From: an uncultured Prevotella sp.
Lineage (GTDB): Bacteria; Bacteroidota; Bacteroidia; Bacteroidales; Bacteroidaceae
DNA length: 14,414 bases
Assembly: GCA_900542795.1 (NCBI GenBank)
Contig: UQPD01000056.1
Span: forward strand, 1 to 14,414
Direction: 5' to 3'
Shown: piece by piece, positions 5,716 through 12,991 of the stretch
Position numbering within the stretch: the stretch's first letter is position 1
How the letters are laid out: every line of letters starts with the position of its first letter
Program-made: the position numbers and the translations under genes
Notes under the pieces: model-generated
Told to the model about the DNA's origin: nothing
The model's database searches: none
Seen by the model: the letters and a program-made list of their open reading frames with translations, nothing else

Positions 5716-7548
5716 ATGAAAAAGAATATCACCATCAATCTTTACGGCTCGCTTTATGCCATTGATGAGGATGCGAGCAAATTGCTTGAACAATATCTCG
5801 ACAATATGCGTTGTTACTTTAGCCAGCGCGAAGGTGGCGACGAAATAGCTGACGATATAGAACACCGCGTAGCAGAACTCTTTAGTCAACTTAAGGCTGA
5901 AGGTTGTCAAGCCATTAACATCGACCACGTGCAAGACATCATTACACGTATAGGTAATCCTGAACAAATGGATGACGACACCCTTAATGAGGATTTTGAT
6001 AACGAAGCTGACCCCACTGCCAATGAAGGCGCAACACCTCCACCTCCTCCTGGAAATAATGCAACAAATGCTGCTGATGCTGAACGCAATTCGTGGTTTA
6101 ATGGACGCAAGCTATATCGTGACCCACAAGACCAGATGTTAGGAGGCGTTGTTTCGGGACTTTGCAAATATTTTGGAGGCACCGACCCCTTACCTTGGCG
6201 CATACTTACCGTGATTCTCCTTATATGCAGTTTTACTGCCGTGGGCATCATTTATCTCATAGCATGGGCGATAGTACCAGCAGCTACCACAGCTGGTGAG
6301 CGTTTGCAAATGTGTGGAACCCCCGTTAATCCGCAAACACTTAGCGAAGAACTTATGCGTACGGCACGTGATGCAGCCAATACAATTACTTCGCCTGAGG
6401 TGCAAAACAAAGCTCGTAGCTTTTGGGGCACGCTTTTGCGCATCTTCGTTTTCTGTTTGAAACTCATAGGTCTCTTTGTCCTTGCCAGCCTATTCATTGC
6501 AGTAATAGCCTGCTTTGTATTGTGGGGTATTGCACTTTCTGAGAGTGGTACCTTTAATGCTACAGATCCCAATGCTTTGAGCAATGCAATGTTTCTTCGT
6601 CCCATCATTATATGGGCAGCAGCCATAGCCTTGCTCACAAGTTCTGTTCTCATCATAATTCTCACCACTGTGTTGCTGCGCAGTTTTCTTAAGTCTGCTA
6701 ATAGTCATCCTCTAAGTAGTGGCACCCGTGCAGCACTTACGGTAAGCTCCATTGTATGTGCCGCCTTAGCGGTAGGTTCAACCATTCTTTATGGTGTATC
6801 TTACGATAAGGCACAAGATGAAGCTAGGCAACGTTGTTTCGACCACAATGGTGTATTCATTAAGCCCGATTCTTACAATACGCTTGATATTGCTGGTTGG
6901 CAAGTGTTGCAGGCAGAAGGTTGCAACGAAAGTGGCAACTACGTTGAATATGATGACGATTTAAGCTCAGATGGTTCCGATCGTGTGATACTTAGCTTTA
7001 GGAAAAAGCGTAATAATACGGCTAAAATGCATGCAGTGCGTCAAGAGTCATTTCCCGCAGGTAATTATCATCTTGAAGCTGTGACCGATATTGATGGTAA
7101 GGGCATGCAGTTCTATGCTCAAGACAACAAACAAACGCTTGTCACTGCAGCACTTGATGCTCGTTATCCTGCTCAGCCAGGTAATCTTCGTTCTCTGAGT
7201 CTCGATTCGGTCTATGCATTAGGTATTTCCCCTGTAAAATCCACAGCTGCTGATTTTGATGAGGACTATGACGATTGGAGTTTCACACGTTCAGCTTCAT
7301 TTTATCATGCAGGTGGTCCTCTTACTTATGGTGTACGTGGTTCACTTCCTATAGGTGCCACTCGTGCTCGCATTGCATTATTGCGTGTAGTGAGCGATGG
7401 TACTCCTATTGTGCAGCATGCTTCTACGGCTCCTGCTGTAGCCTCAGATTCCACTTCGGCTATAACAGCATCAAAAAACTCCGCTTCGAAATCCACTTCT
7501 TCTACTTCAAAGTTGAAGAAGCATTCAAAAGGCAAGAAAAGCCACTAA
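5716..7548 (+). CDS. PspC-domain integral membrane protein
   Basis: 610 residues from the ATG at 5716; the frame is open seven codons further up (5695), but MKKNITINLYGSLYAIDEDA is the usual start of this family. Residues 1-85 are a soluble alpha/beta prefix (GGDEIADDIEHRVAELFSQL, IITRIGNPEQM) like sensor prefixes of PadR-associated membrane proteins. A proline-rich linker follows (TPPPPPGN). The PspC domain spans about 125-193 (LYRDPQDQMLGGVVSGLCKY, then a hydrophobic segment at 162-188). Three more hydrophobic segments lie at about 238-274, 291-321 and 337-360. A C-terminal domain of about 240 residues ends in a Ser/Lys-rich tail. PspC proteins take part in envelope-stress signalling. It is paired with padR upstream. 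It ends in a convergent region with a good terminator. Confidence 0.9.
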   Translation: MKKNITINLYGSLYAIDEDASKLLEQYLDNMRCYFSQREGGDEIADDIEHRVAELFSQLKAEGCQAINIDHVQDIITRIGNPEQMDDDTLNEDFDNEADPTANEGATPPPPPGNNATNAADAERNSWFNGRKLYRDPQDQMLGGVVSGLCKYFGGTDPLPWRILTVILLICSFTAVGIIYLIAWAIVPAATTAGERLQMCGTPVNPQTLSEELMRTARDAANTITSPEVQNKARSFWGTLLRIFVFCLKLIGLFVLASLFIAVIACFVLWGIALSESGTFNATDPNALSNAMFLRPIIIWAAAIALLTSSVLIIILTTVLLRSFLKSANSHPLSSGTRAALTVSSIVCAALAVGSTILYGVSYDKAQDEARQRCFDHNGVFIKPDSYNTLDIAGWQVLQAEGCNESGNYVEYDDDLSSDGSDRVILSFRKKRNNTAKMHAVRQESFPAGNYHLEAVTDIDGKGMQFYAQDNKQTLVTAALDARYPAQPGNLRSLSLDSVYALGISPVKSTAADFDEDYDDWSFTRSASFYHAGGPLTYGVRGSLPIGATRARIALLRVVSDGTPIVQHASTAPAVASDSTSAITASKNSASKSTSSTSKLKKHSKGKKSH

Positions 7549-7579
7549 TTAAGAAATTGTTTGTAAAACTTTTTTAGAT

Positions 7580-7634
7580 AACCGTTCCCGGCTGTCACTT
7601 TCATTGCTTAGTAATGGGTGGCAGTCGGTTTTTT
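7580..7634 (+). terminator. Rho-independent terminator after the pspC-domain gene
   Basis: Stem of AACCG (7580-7584) with CGGTT (7626-7630), CTGTCAC with GTGGCAG (one G-U wobble), and an inner CATT with AATG around the loop GCTTAGT; a run of six T follows (7629-7634). It starts 31 bases after the stop codon. Confidence 0.85.
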
Positions 7635-7686
7635 GTTCGAAGTAACGTGTTTGAAATTTCTTCTTTTGAGAATGGAAAAAGCCTAC

Positions 7687-7730
7687 AAAAAAAATCCCGC
7701 TAAATATGTAAAAAAACACATTTAACGGGA
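7687..7730 (-). terminator. Terminator of the candidate small RNA
   Basis: Read on the - strand, TCCCGTTAAATGTGT (7730-7716) pairs with ACATATTTAGCGGGA (7709-7695) around a T-rich loop, followed by eight T (7694-7687). The two imperfect positions are G-U wobbles in the - strand RNA but A-C mismatches on the + strand, which supports - strand transcription. Confidence 0.8.
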
Positions 7731-7871
7731 GGAAAGTAAAAACGTACAATAATGTTTGCAATGTTGCAAGTTGCGATAGAGAAGTGCTGCAAGTAACTAA
7801 GTTCTGTGTTACAGCCAAGAAAAATCCGTTAAACAGAACTTGCGTATCCTGAAAACTTATTGTTTGTTTCT
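7687..7871 (-). ncRNA. Candidate structured small RNA, 6S-like architecture
   Basis: A stand-alone - strand unit. The -7 box TACCTTTG (7883-7876) would start RNA near 7871-7869. From base 7869 inwards the 5' end pairs with a 3' segment: AAAC (7869-7866) with GTTT (7743-7740), ACAATAA (7863-7857) with TTATTGT (7752-7746), GTTT (7856-7853) with AAAC (7757-7754), and GCAAGTT (7843-7837) with AACTTGC (7772-7766). This is a long interrupted rod closing an apical region, and helix start and predicted RNA start coincide. The apical part can alternatively form AAGTTCTGT (7841-7833) with ACAGAACTT (7807-7799). A U-tract terminator ends it (7730-7687), giving about 180 nt. Length and rod-with-bubble layout resemble 6S RNA, but I cannot confirm that family. 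The - strand open frame here begins inside the promoter box and is not credible. Confidence 0.5.
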
Positions 7872-7875
7872 GGTA

Positions 7876-7883
7876 CAAAGGTA
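7876..7883 (-). promoter_or_regulatory. -7 box of the candidate small RNA
   Basis: The - strand reads TACCTTTG, a perfect TAnnTTTG element. A TTTC at 7910-7907 lies 23 bases upstream, slightly far and one base off the TTTG consensus. The start site predicted from the box falls on the first base of the RNA's closing helix. Confidence 0.55.
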
Positions 7884-7976
7884 GTGTTTGCAGTATCTTA
7901 GAGTGCGAAAGTTAGAACATTTTAGTTATAAAGTGTTTCTTGTGTAAAAATTAGTTGCAATGTTTGAACGGATATT

Positions 7977-8018
7977 TTGAAGTCGTCTAAACTTTTCAGA
8001 CGAAGTTTAGACGACTTT
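7977..8018. repeat. Palindromic repeat B, intact copy
   Basis: AAGTCGTCTAAAC (7980-7992) and GTTTAGACGACTT (8005-8017) are perfect 13-base arms around a 12-base loop in which TTC and GAA can pair. A 35-base stretch (7977-8011) recurs at 14316-14350 with two differences. No long T-run follows directly, so it may be a repeat rather than a terminator. Confidence 0.8.
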
Positions 8019-8024
8019 ATTTAA

Positions 8025-8062
8025 AAGGGTGGTTCTAAAAATCATTTTTTTAGAACCACCCT
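8025..8062 (-). terminator. Palindromic repeat A acting as convergent terminator
   Basis: AGGGTGGTTCTAAAAA (8026-8041) and its perfect complement (8047-8062) form a 16-base-pair stem with loop TCATT. On the - strand TTTAAATAAAG follows; on the + strand an eight-T run comes at 8071-8078. It lies 49 bases after the stop of the transglutaminase-like gene and is the only obvious place for that operon to end. The outer 14 bases (8025-8038) are identical to 3591-3604. Confidence 0.7.
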
Positions 8063-8110
8063 AAACTCATTTTTTTTCAGGACCATGCTTTTAAAGCACA
8101 ATTCCCCCTT

Positions 8111-9325
8111 TTACTTTCCAATACTCTGCACACTTCGGCGCACGTTTTTGTTTATTTCAACAAAGAGGTAGGTAGGTTTGTTGGCAAGGACGTTAGCTTT
8201 AACACGTTCGTACTCGCGGTGTGCATATTCCTTGGACTTCTCAAAGGTGATGCGAGACATTTCGCTTTGGCTCTTCTTGGTGCTCATCGAGTCAAGCTTC
8301 TCATCGGGGAAGTAGTCGTCGAGGTCAACATCGCCAATCATAGTCGTTTCAAGAAAAGTAAGATGCTTTTTAGCAGAATCGGTGTAGTAGCCTACAAACA
8401 TATGACCTGGCATTTGCACCAATACGGGGGTAATGTTGATGGCACGTAAAAGCGAGGCAAAAAGCACACTACCATCTACACAGTTAATTTGCGAGGAACT
8501 CAGTGCATCTTCAAAGGTGCGTACGCGCTGCGAATACACCACGTTGCTCGATAAGCTGGAGTAAGACACCGAACTATAGCGGAAAGCACGCTTTTGCAAC
8601 ACATACCACAAAGCATACACTTGCTTGTCAACCATTTGTTCGCTGCCTTGGTAACCTACAAAACGGCGTACAATGCGTGTGTTGAGAGCTTCGCGCAGAA
8701 TTTTGTCGATGAGTGGGTTCTCCTCGTTCACATAGGCTGCATAAAACAAGCGCGTACTTACGTAGCGACGTTTGCCATTGGGCAGTGGTTTGTAATAGCC
8801 CAACAAACACTCGTTGATGCTACGTACAGAGAAAGTGCGCACACGTTGTCCCCACGACTTCCCGTTCACTTCAACCTGTGCCGCCACACTGATAGGTTCA
8901 GCCTGCTCATTGTTTCGCAAAGCATCATATCGCCAAAGCACATCGGGGTATACAATGTAGTCAGCATCGGGCTTAGTTAGCACAAAGGTGCTAACTGAGC
9001 GCGCGTAGAAAGGCGTTTCTGCCAATTCAATGTGTACCACCGTTCCTGCTTTATGGTTGTGTAGCTTAATGGCAAATACCGACTTAGCATTGCCCACGCT
9101 TTCGCCCCCTTCTATAGGTTGTATGATTTGTGTGTCGGTGGTTGCCACTGAGAGTATGGCAGAGGGAAAAATGTTGCCACCCAGTTGGTCAACAATTTCA
9201 AAATCGTTGTTGAATGGACGTTTAACCACCGCAAACGTAATTGCGCTGATCAAGCATGTCAAGGTCAGCACAACAACGATTATGCGCAAAATGAGTTTGC
9301 GCTTAGCTTGTTTAACATTTAGCAT
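8111..9325 (-). CDS. Membrane-anchored transglutaminase-like protein
   Basis: 404 residues. A basic start (MLNVKQAKRK) leads into one hydrophobic segment at about 12-34 (LILRIIVVVLTLTCLISAIT), giving an inner-membrane anchor with a large periplasmic part. The C-terminal half has transglutaminase/protease-like features: C282 in SSQINCVDGSVLFASLLRA, H308 in VLVQMPGHMFVGYY, and an acidic residue E326 in TFLETT that could complete a Cys-His-acid site. The middle region (about 45-260) is beta-rich and not assigned. Its ATG directly follows the cdsA stop codon with no spacer, so translation is very likely coupled. The substrate is unknown; a role in peptide or cell-wall processing is only a guess. 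C, H and the acidic residue all seem present, so it may be active. Confidence 0.8.
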   Translation of the reverse strand: MLNVKQAKRKLILRIIVVVLTLTCLISAITFAVVKRPFNNDFEIVDQLGGNIFPSAILSVATTDTQIIQPIEGGESVGNAKSVFAIKLHNHKAGTVVHIELAETPFYARSVSTFVLTKPDADYIVYPDVLWRYDALRNNEQAEPISVAAQVEVNGKSWGQRVRTFSVRSINECLLGYYKPLPNGKRRYVSTRLFYAAYVNEENPLIDKILREALNTRIVRRFVGYQGSEQMVDKQVYALWYVLQKRAFRYSSVSYSSLSSNVVYSQRVRTFEDALSSSQINCVDGSVLFASLLRAINITPVLVQMPGHMFVGYYTDSAKKHLTFLETTMIGDVDLDDYFPDEKLDSMSTKKSQSEMSRITFEKSKEYAHREYERVKANVLANKPTYLFVEINKNVRRSVQSIGK

Positions 9326-10174
9326 TTAAAAGTTTGCTATGGTGTAAAGATAAAGCACGGCAGCAGGAATAGCCAAGAGCGAAGAGTCGAAGCGATCGAG
9401 CATGCCTCCGTGTCCGGGCAAGATGTTTCCACTGTCTTTTATGCCAAGTTGGCGTTTAAATAGGCTTTCTACAAGGTCACCCCAAGTGCCAAACACACAA
9501 ACAGTGATGCCCAGTCCCATCCATTGGGCGAGTGTGAGAAGATTGGGAGCTACTTGCCACAAAGCATAAGCCACCACTAGGCAAAGAATGCCACCCCCTA
9601 TACTTCCTACCCACGATTTATTGGGCGAGATACGTTCAAAGAGTTTGGCAGGGAAACGTTTGTGCAGCAATGAGCCACAGCAATAAGCTCCCGTGTCGCT
9701 CGTCCACAAAAAGAGGAAGATGCTAAGCGGATAGATAGGTTCAAAGAGTGTGCGGTTGGTCAGTGCATCATAGCGGAAAGCCAACACATTGAGCAAGGCA
9801 AAAGCCAAGGCCACATACATTTGCGAGGCAAAGGCGTATGCCCAATTCTTTAAGGGATCGGGCTTTTGCAAATAAAGCTCGCTAATGAGCAAGTAAACCA
9901 CCGAGATGAGGTAGGGGATAAAAGCTTTTGATGGAACGTAGTCGGCACAGAAACCACCAAAAGCCACAAAGAGATAGACCGCTGCCACCGTATTGATGAG
10001 GCGGTTTACAGATGCTCCCGCAAAGCGGTTAACATTGGTTGAAAACTCCCACACCGTCAGTCCCGTAATAGCGGCAAAGAGCACAGTGAAGGTAATGGGC
10101 GAAAAGAGCGTGCCGCCCACAAGCACTGCCACAAAGACAATGCCTGTGAGGGCACGCACAATAAGGTTATTCAT
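9326..10174 (-). CDS. cdsA: Phosphatidate cytidylyltransferase (CDP-diacylglycerol synthase)
   Basis: 282 residues. It makes CDP-diacylglycerol from CTP and phosphatidic acid in the inner membrane, the branch point of phospholipid synthesis. The protein is almost all hydrophobic segments, and near its C-terminus (about 237-263) carries the full CDS signature: SLFKRQLGIKDSGN followed by ILPGHGGMLDRFD, with K-D and H-G-G...D-R-x-D intact. The frame is open 63 codons further up, inside ftsH, but MNNLIVRALTGIVFVAVLVG at 10174 matches the normal family start, and the upstream part is ftsH's acidic tail read out of frame. The start overlaps the end of ftsH by 8 bases and the stop abuts the next ATG, so it is the middle of a coupled three-gene unit. 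Confidence 0.96.
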   Translation of the reverse strand: MNNLIVRALTGIVFVAVLVGGTLFSPITFTVLFAAITGLTVWEFSTNVNRFAGASVNRLINTVAAVYLFVAFGGFCADYVPSKAFIPYLISVVYLLISELYLQKPDPLKNWAYAFASQMYVALAFALLNVLAFRYDALTNRTLFEPIYPLSIFLFLWTSDTGAYCCGSLLHKRFPAKLFERISPNKSWVGSIGGGILCLVVAYALWQVAPNLLTLAQWMGLGITVCVFGTWGDLVESLFKRQLGIKDSGNILPGHGGMLDRFDSSLLAIPAAVLYLYTIANF

Positions 10175-12305
10175 TATCGTTACGTTGATTGGTGTTTTCG
10201 GTATTTTGAGCATGTTCGGCAGCAGTTTCGTTGCTGTCTGCTGTTTTTTCAGCATTTTCAGCATGTTCTGCATTTTCAGAAACCATTTGGCTGCCATCAG
10301 TTGCATTTTCTGAGGTAGACTCACCCTCTTTCTCCTCGTTCTTAGGAGCACGTTCTTCGGCAAGTTTCAAAGCCTCTTCTTCCATCAGCACATCGGCACG
10401 GCTCTTCCAAGGGCGCGGACCAAAGATGTGTTCCACGTCCTCCGTAAAGATAACTTCGCGGTCTACTAACAAGTCAGCCAACTGATTGTGTTGCGCAGCA
10501 TGTTCTGTAAGCAACTGTTTTGCGCGGTTATATTGTTCGGTAATGAGGCGTTGCACCTCAGCGTCAATTAACTCGGCAGTATGTTCAGAATAGGGCTTCG
10601 TAAAGTTATACTCGCTCTGTGTGTTATAATAGCACACATTCGAGAGCTTTTCGCTCATACCCAAATAAGCCACCATGCCATAGATGCGTTTGGTAACACG
10701 TTCAAGGTCATTGAGTGCACCACTCGAAACGTGACCTGTAAAAAGTTCCTCAGCAGCACGTCCACCCAAAAGCGAGCAGATTTCATCAAGCATTTGCTCG
10801 CGTGTAGTGATGGTACGTTCTTCGGGCAAATACCATGCTGCGCCTAAAGCCTGACCACGGGGTACAATTGTTACTTTAACAAGCGGGTTGGCATATTGCA
10901 AGAGCCATGACACTGAAGCATGTCCAGCCTCGTGTATGGCAATAGAGCGTTTTTCGTTTTCAGTCATCACCTTCGAGGTCTTTTCCAAACCACCAATAAT
11001 GCGGTCAACGGCATCAAGAAAGTCTTGCTTGCCCACCTCTTTGCGATTGTGTCGGGCAGCAATCAGTGCAGCCTCGTTACATACGTTGGCAATGTCAGCT
11101 CCCGAAAAACCTGGTGTCTGTCGTGCCAACATTTCAATGTCCACCGTATTATCGAGCTTAAGCGGCTTCATGTGTACCTTAAAAATAGCTACACGTTCAG
11201 AGAGTTCGGGCAAGTCCACATGAATTTGTCGGTCAAAGCGTCCTGCACGGAGCAATGCCGAGTCAAGAATTTCCACGCGGTTTGTAGCAGCAAGCACAAT
11301 AACACCTGAGTTCGTACCAAAGCCGTCCATTTCGGTCAGTAATTGGTTGAGTGTGTTTTCGCGTTCATCGTTACCACCCATTGTGGGGTTCTTGCCACGC
11401 GCACGTCCAATGGCATCAATCTCATCAATAAAGATGATGCAAGGCGCCTTCTCCTTAGCCTGTTGAAAGAGGTCGCGCACACGGCTTGCACCTACACCCA
11501 CAAACATTTCCACAAAGTCGGAACCAGCCATTGAGAAGAAAGGCACGTCAGCCTCGCCAGCCACAGCTTTAGCCAAGAGCGTTTTACCAGTTCCCGGAGG
11601 TCCTACGAGCAAAGCACCCTTAGGAATTTTACCACCAAGTTCAGTATACTTTTGTGGATTTTTGAGGAAGTCAACAATCTCACGAATTTCTTGTTTGGCA
11701 CCTTCTTGTCCTGCCACATCTTTAAATGTGACATGGGTAGTGTTTTTGCCGTTCTTTTCAAACAAGCGAGCTTTACTTTTGCCCACACTAAAGATGCTTG
11801 TGCCGCCTCCCATGCCCGAACCTACGCGTCGCATAAAGAAGAAGTAGAGTGCAAAGAGCAAAAGAATGGGCATAAGGCTGCTAAACAAGCGTCCTATAAA
11901 GCTGTTATCCTCTTCATAGCGCACGCCGCCCTTGTAGTTCGTATCAAGGAAGTTGCTAACCGACTCAACATTAGGGTATTTAGCCGACACCGTAGGTGCC
12001 GTACCCGTTTGGTCGCTACCAGCCTTAAATACATCGCGTATTTTGTCGGGTTGCACCACCAAGCGCACGCGTCCGTCTGTTTTGTTCACAATAACCTCGC
12101 GTGCATAGCCGTTGGCAACGTATGAGCGGAAGGCAGAATAGTCCACCTCCTTATCGAGTCCGCCTGTGGCGGTGCCGTTGTTTTGCCAAAACATAAAAGC
12201 AAGTATGGCAATGGCAATGATGTATATCCACGAAAGTCTAAAAACTGGGCGATTGTTGCGCATCGAACCATTAGGCTTTTGTGGCGTATTGGGTGTTTGA
12301 GACAT
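10167..12305 (-). CDS. ftsH: ATP-dependent membrane zinc metalloprotease FtsH
   Basis: 712 residues. A hexameric AAA protease in the inner membrane that degrades damaged membrane proteins and short-lived regulators. Two membrane segments (about 23-40 and 141-158) flank a periplasmic domain of about 100 residues. The AAA domain has Walker A GPPGTGKT at 235-242, Walker B IIFIDE at 290-295 and second region of homology ATNRVEILDSALLRAGRFDR at 340-359. The peptidase domain has HEAGH at 458-462, with the third zinc ligand D533 in ALNDLERVT. After the conserved part comes a 60-residue acidic, Ala/Asn/Glu/Thr-rich tail (about 653-712, with NAEHAENAEK), longer than in enterobacterial FtsH. It overlaps cdsA by 8 bases; rsfS lies 136 bases upstream. 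An internal ATG (M15) is a possible alternative start. Confidence 0.98.
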   Translation of the reverse strand: MSQTPNTPQKPNGSMRNNRPVFRLSWIYIIAIAILAFMFWQNNGTATGGLDKEVDYSAFRSYVANGYAREVIVNKTDGRVRLVVQPDKIRDVFKAGSDQTGTAPTVSAKYPNVESVSNFLDTNYKGGVRYEEDNSFIGRLFSSLMPILLLFALYFFFMRRVGSGMGGGTSIFSVGKSKARLFEKNGKNTTHVTFKDVAGQEGAKQEIREIVDFLKNPQKYTELGGKIPKGALLVGPPGTGKTLLAKAVAGEADVPFFSMAGSDFVEMFVGVGASRVRDLFQQAKEKAPCIIFIDEIDAIGRARGKNPTMGGNDERENTLNQLLTEMDGFGTNSGVIVLAATNRVEILDSALLRAGRFDRQIHVDLPELSERVAIFKVHMKPLKLDNTVDIEMLARQTPGFSGADIANVCNEAALIAARHNRKEVGKQDFLDAVDRIIGGLEKTSKVMTENEKRSIAIHEAGHASVSWLLQYANPLVKVTIVPRGQALGAAWYLPEERTITTREQMLDEICSLLGGRAAEELFTGHVSSGALNDLERVTKRIYGMVAYLGMSEKLSNVCYYNTQSEYNFTKPYSEHTAELIDAEVQRLITEQYNRAKQLLTEHAAQHNQLADLLVDREVIFTEDVEHIFGPRPWKSRADVLMEEEALKLAEERAPKNEEKEGESTSENATDGSQMVSENAEHAENAEKTADSNETAAEHAQNTENTNQRNDNE

Positions 12306-12395
12306 GATTATTCTTTTTATTGGGAATTTTTGGGGATAAAGAGAGCATGCATAAACTTAGCCATTTAGGTTTGTGTGTGTAATGCTTAACTCCTA

Positions 12396-12429
12396 TAATC
12401 TAAATTCACGTTTAATCTAAATTTACGTT
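12396..12429. repeat. 17-bp tandem duplication between rsfS and ftsH
   Basis: TAATCTAAATTCACGTT (12396-12412) is followed without gap by TAATCTAAATTTACGTT (12413-12429); 16 of 17 positions agree. It lies in the 136-base spacer upstream of ftsH. The rest of that spacer shows no TAnnTTTG box on the - strand, so ftsH probably relies on the rsfS transcript. Confidence 0.9.
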
Positions 12430-12441
12430 CCCCTCTTTTTT

Positions 12442-12801
12442 TTACATTAAGTCAGCTATTTCAGTAATATCAGCATCATCCCAAAGGTTTTCGATGTCGT
12501 AGAATTCGCGTGCTTCGGGCAAGAAGATGTGTACAATAACGTTGCCATAGTCCATAGCTACCCATTCGCAGTTATCGCGTCCAGCAATGGCAGCAGGCTT
12601 TTCGCGCAAGTGTTTGCCTGTAAACTCTTCTACTGAGTCGGTAATAGCGTCAACTTGTTGAGGCGACCCTGCAGTGCAAATAACAAAGTAAGAGCTGGGA
12701 GCGCTGACAATGCGACGGAGGTCTACAGTTACAATGCTACGTCCTTTTTTCTCTTGAATGCCATCGACAATCGTATTAACCAGTTGTTGTGTTTCGTTCA
12801 T
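12442..12801 (-). CDS. rsfS: Ribosome silencing factor RsfS
   Basis: 119 residues, the normal size for the RsfS/Iojap family. It binds ribosomal protein uL14 on the large subunit and blocks joining of the subunits when nutrients run low. Family hallmarks are visible in order: VNTIVDGIQEKKGRSIVTVDLR at the start, the S-x-YFVICTAGSPQQVDAITDSV core (about 37-57), then REKPAAIAG, and EWVAMDYGNVIVHIFLPEAREFYDIENLW at about 79-107. It is the first gene of the group leading into ftsH and cdsA, an order usual in Bacteroidales. A good promoter lies 130 bases upstream; the leader between carries a 13-base direct repeat. Confidence 0.97.
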   Translation of the reverse strand: MNETQQLVNTIVDGIQEKKGRSIVTVDLRRIVSAPSSYFVICTAGSPQQVDAITDSVEEFTGKHLREKPAAIAGRDNCEWVAMDYGNVIVHIFLPEAREFYDIENLWDDADITEIADLM

Positions 12802-12807
12802 TAGGAA

Positions 12808-12842
12808 TTGTTGAATTATGTATCTAATTTTGTTGAATTATG
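12808..12842. repeat. 13-bp direct repeat in the rsfS leader
   Basis: TTGTTGAATTATG occurs at 12808-12820 and again, perfectly, at 12830-12842, a period of 22 bases, just upstream of the rsfS start codon. On the mRNA this reads CATAATTCAACAA twice. Confidence 0.8.
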
Positions 12843-12931
12843 GGGCACTTCAAAATTTCCGTACCCTTAAGTTTTATGTTTTTGTGCTCGTGGGTGTGCA
12901 GTTTTGTTGCCTATTCCACGTAAAACCGAAG

Positions 12932-12962
12932 CAAAGTTAGTGTAACGCGTGAAACTGAGAAA
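12932..12962 (-). promoter_or_regulatory. Probable promoter of the rsfS-ftsH-cdsA operon
   Basis: On the - strand TTTC (12962-12959) is followed after 19 bases by TAACTTTG (12939-12932), one base away from the Bacteroidetes pattern TTTG-N19-TAnnTTTG. Transcription would start near 12925, giving a leader of about 125 bases before rsfS. It is well placed, right after the end of dacB. Confidence 0.65.
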
Positions 12963-12974
12963 GTTTTTTTGCCT

Positions 12975-12991
12975 AAAAAAGCGAAAACGCT
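12975..12991 (-). terminator. Short hairpin terminator overlapping the dacB stop
   Basis: On the - strand AGCG-TTTT-CGCT (12991-12980) is followed by a T-run (12980-12975). The stem is only four to five pairs, so termination would be weak and some read-through into rsfS is possible. The first stem base lies in the dacB stop codon. Confidence 0.4.

Larger units (their letters stand above)
7549..8110. other. Convergent intergenic region with RNA gene and repeats
   Basis: 562 bases between convergent genes. It is filled by the + strand terminator (7580-7634), a - strand candidate RNA unit (promoter 7876-7883, terminator 7687-7730), a perfect 13-base-arm palindrome (7980-8017) and a perfect 16-base-arm palindrome (8026-8062). 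7911-7976 shows nothing I can name. No coding sequence is supported. Confidence 0.7.

Noticed and set aside
7549..7878. A - strand open frame of 109 codons over the small-RNA region
   Set aside because: It begins with TTG inside the promoter box, crosses the U-tract terminator hairpin, and has no family features; the hydrophobic Phe/Leu run is the T-rich terminator being translated.
7977..8062. Insertion sequence ends
   Set aside because: There is no transposase between or beside the palindromes, and the paired arms are part of compact hairpins rather than distant termini.
10175..10363. A 63-codon N-terminal extension of cdsA
   Set aside because: It is the ftsH tail read out of frame; the normal family start is at 10174.
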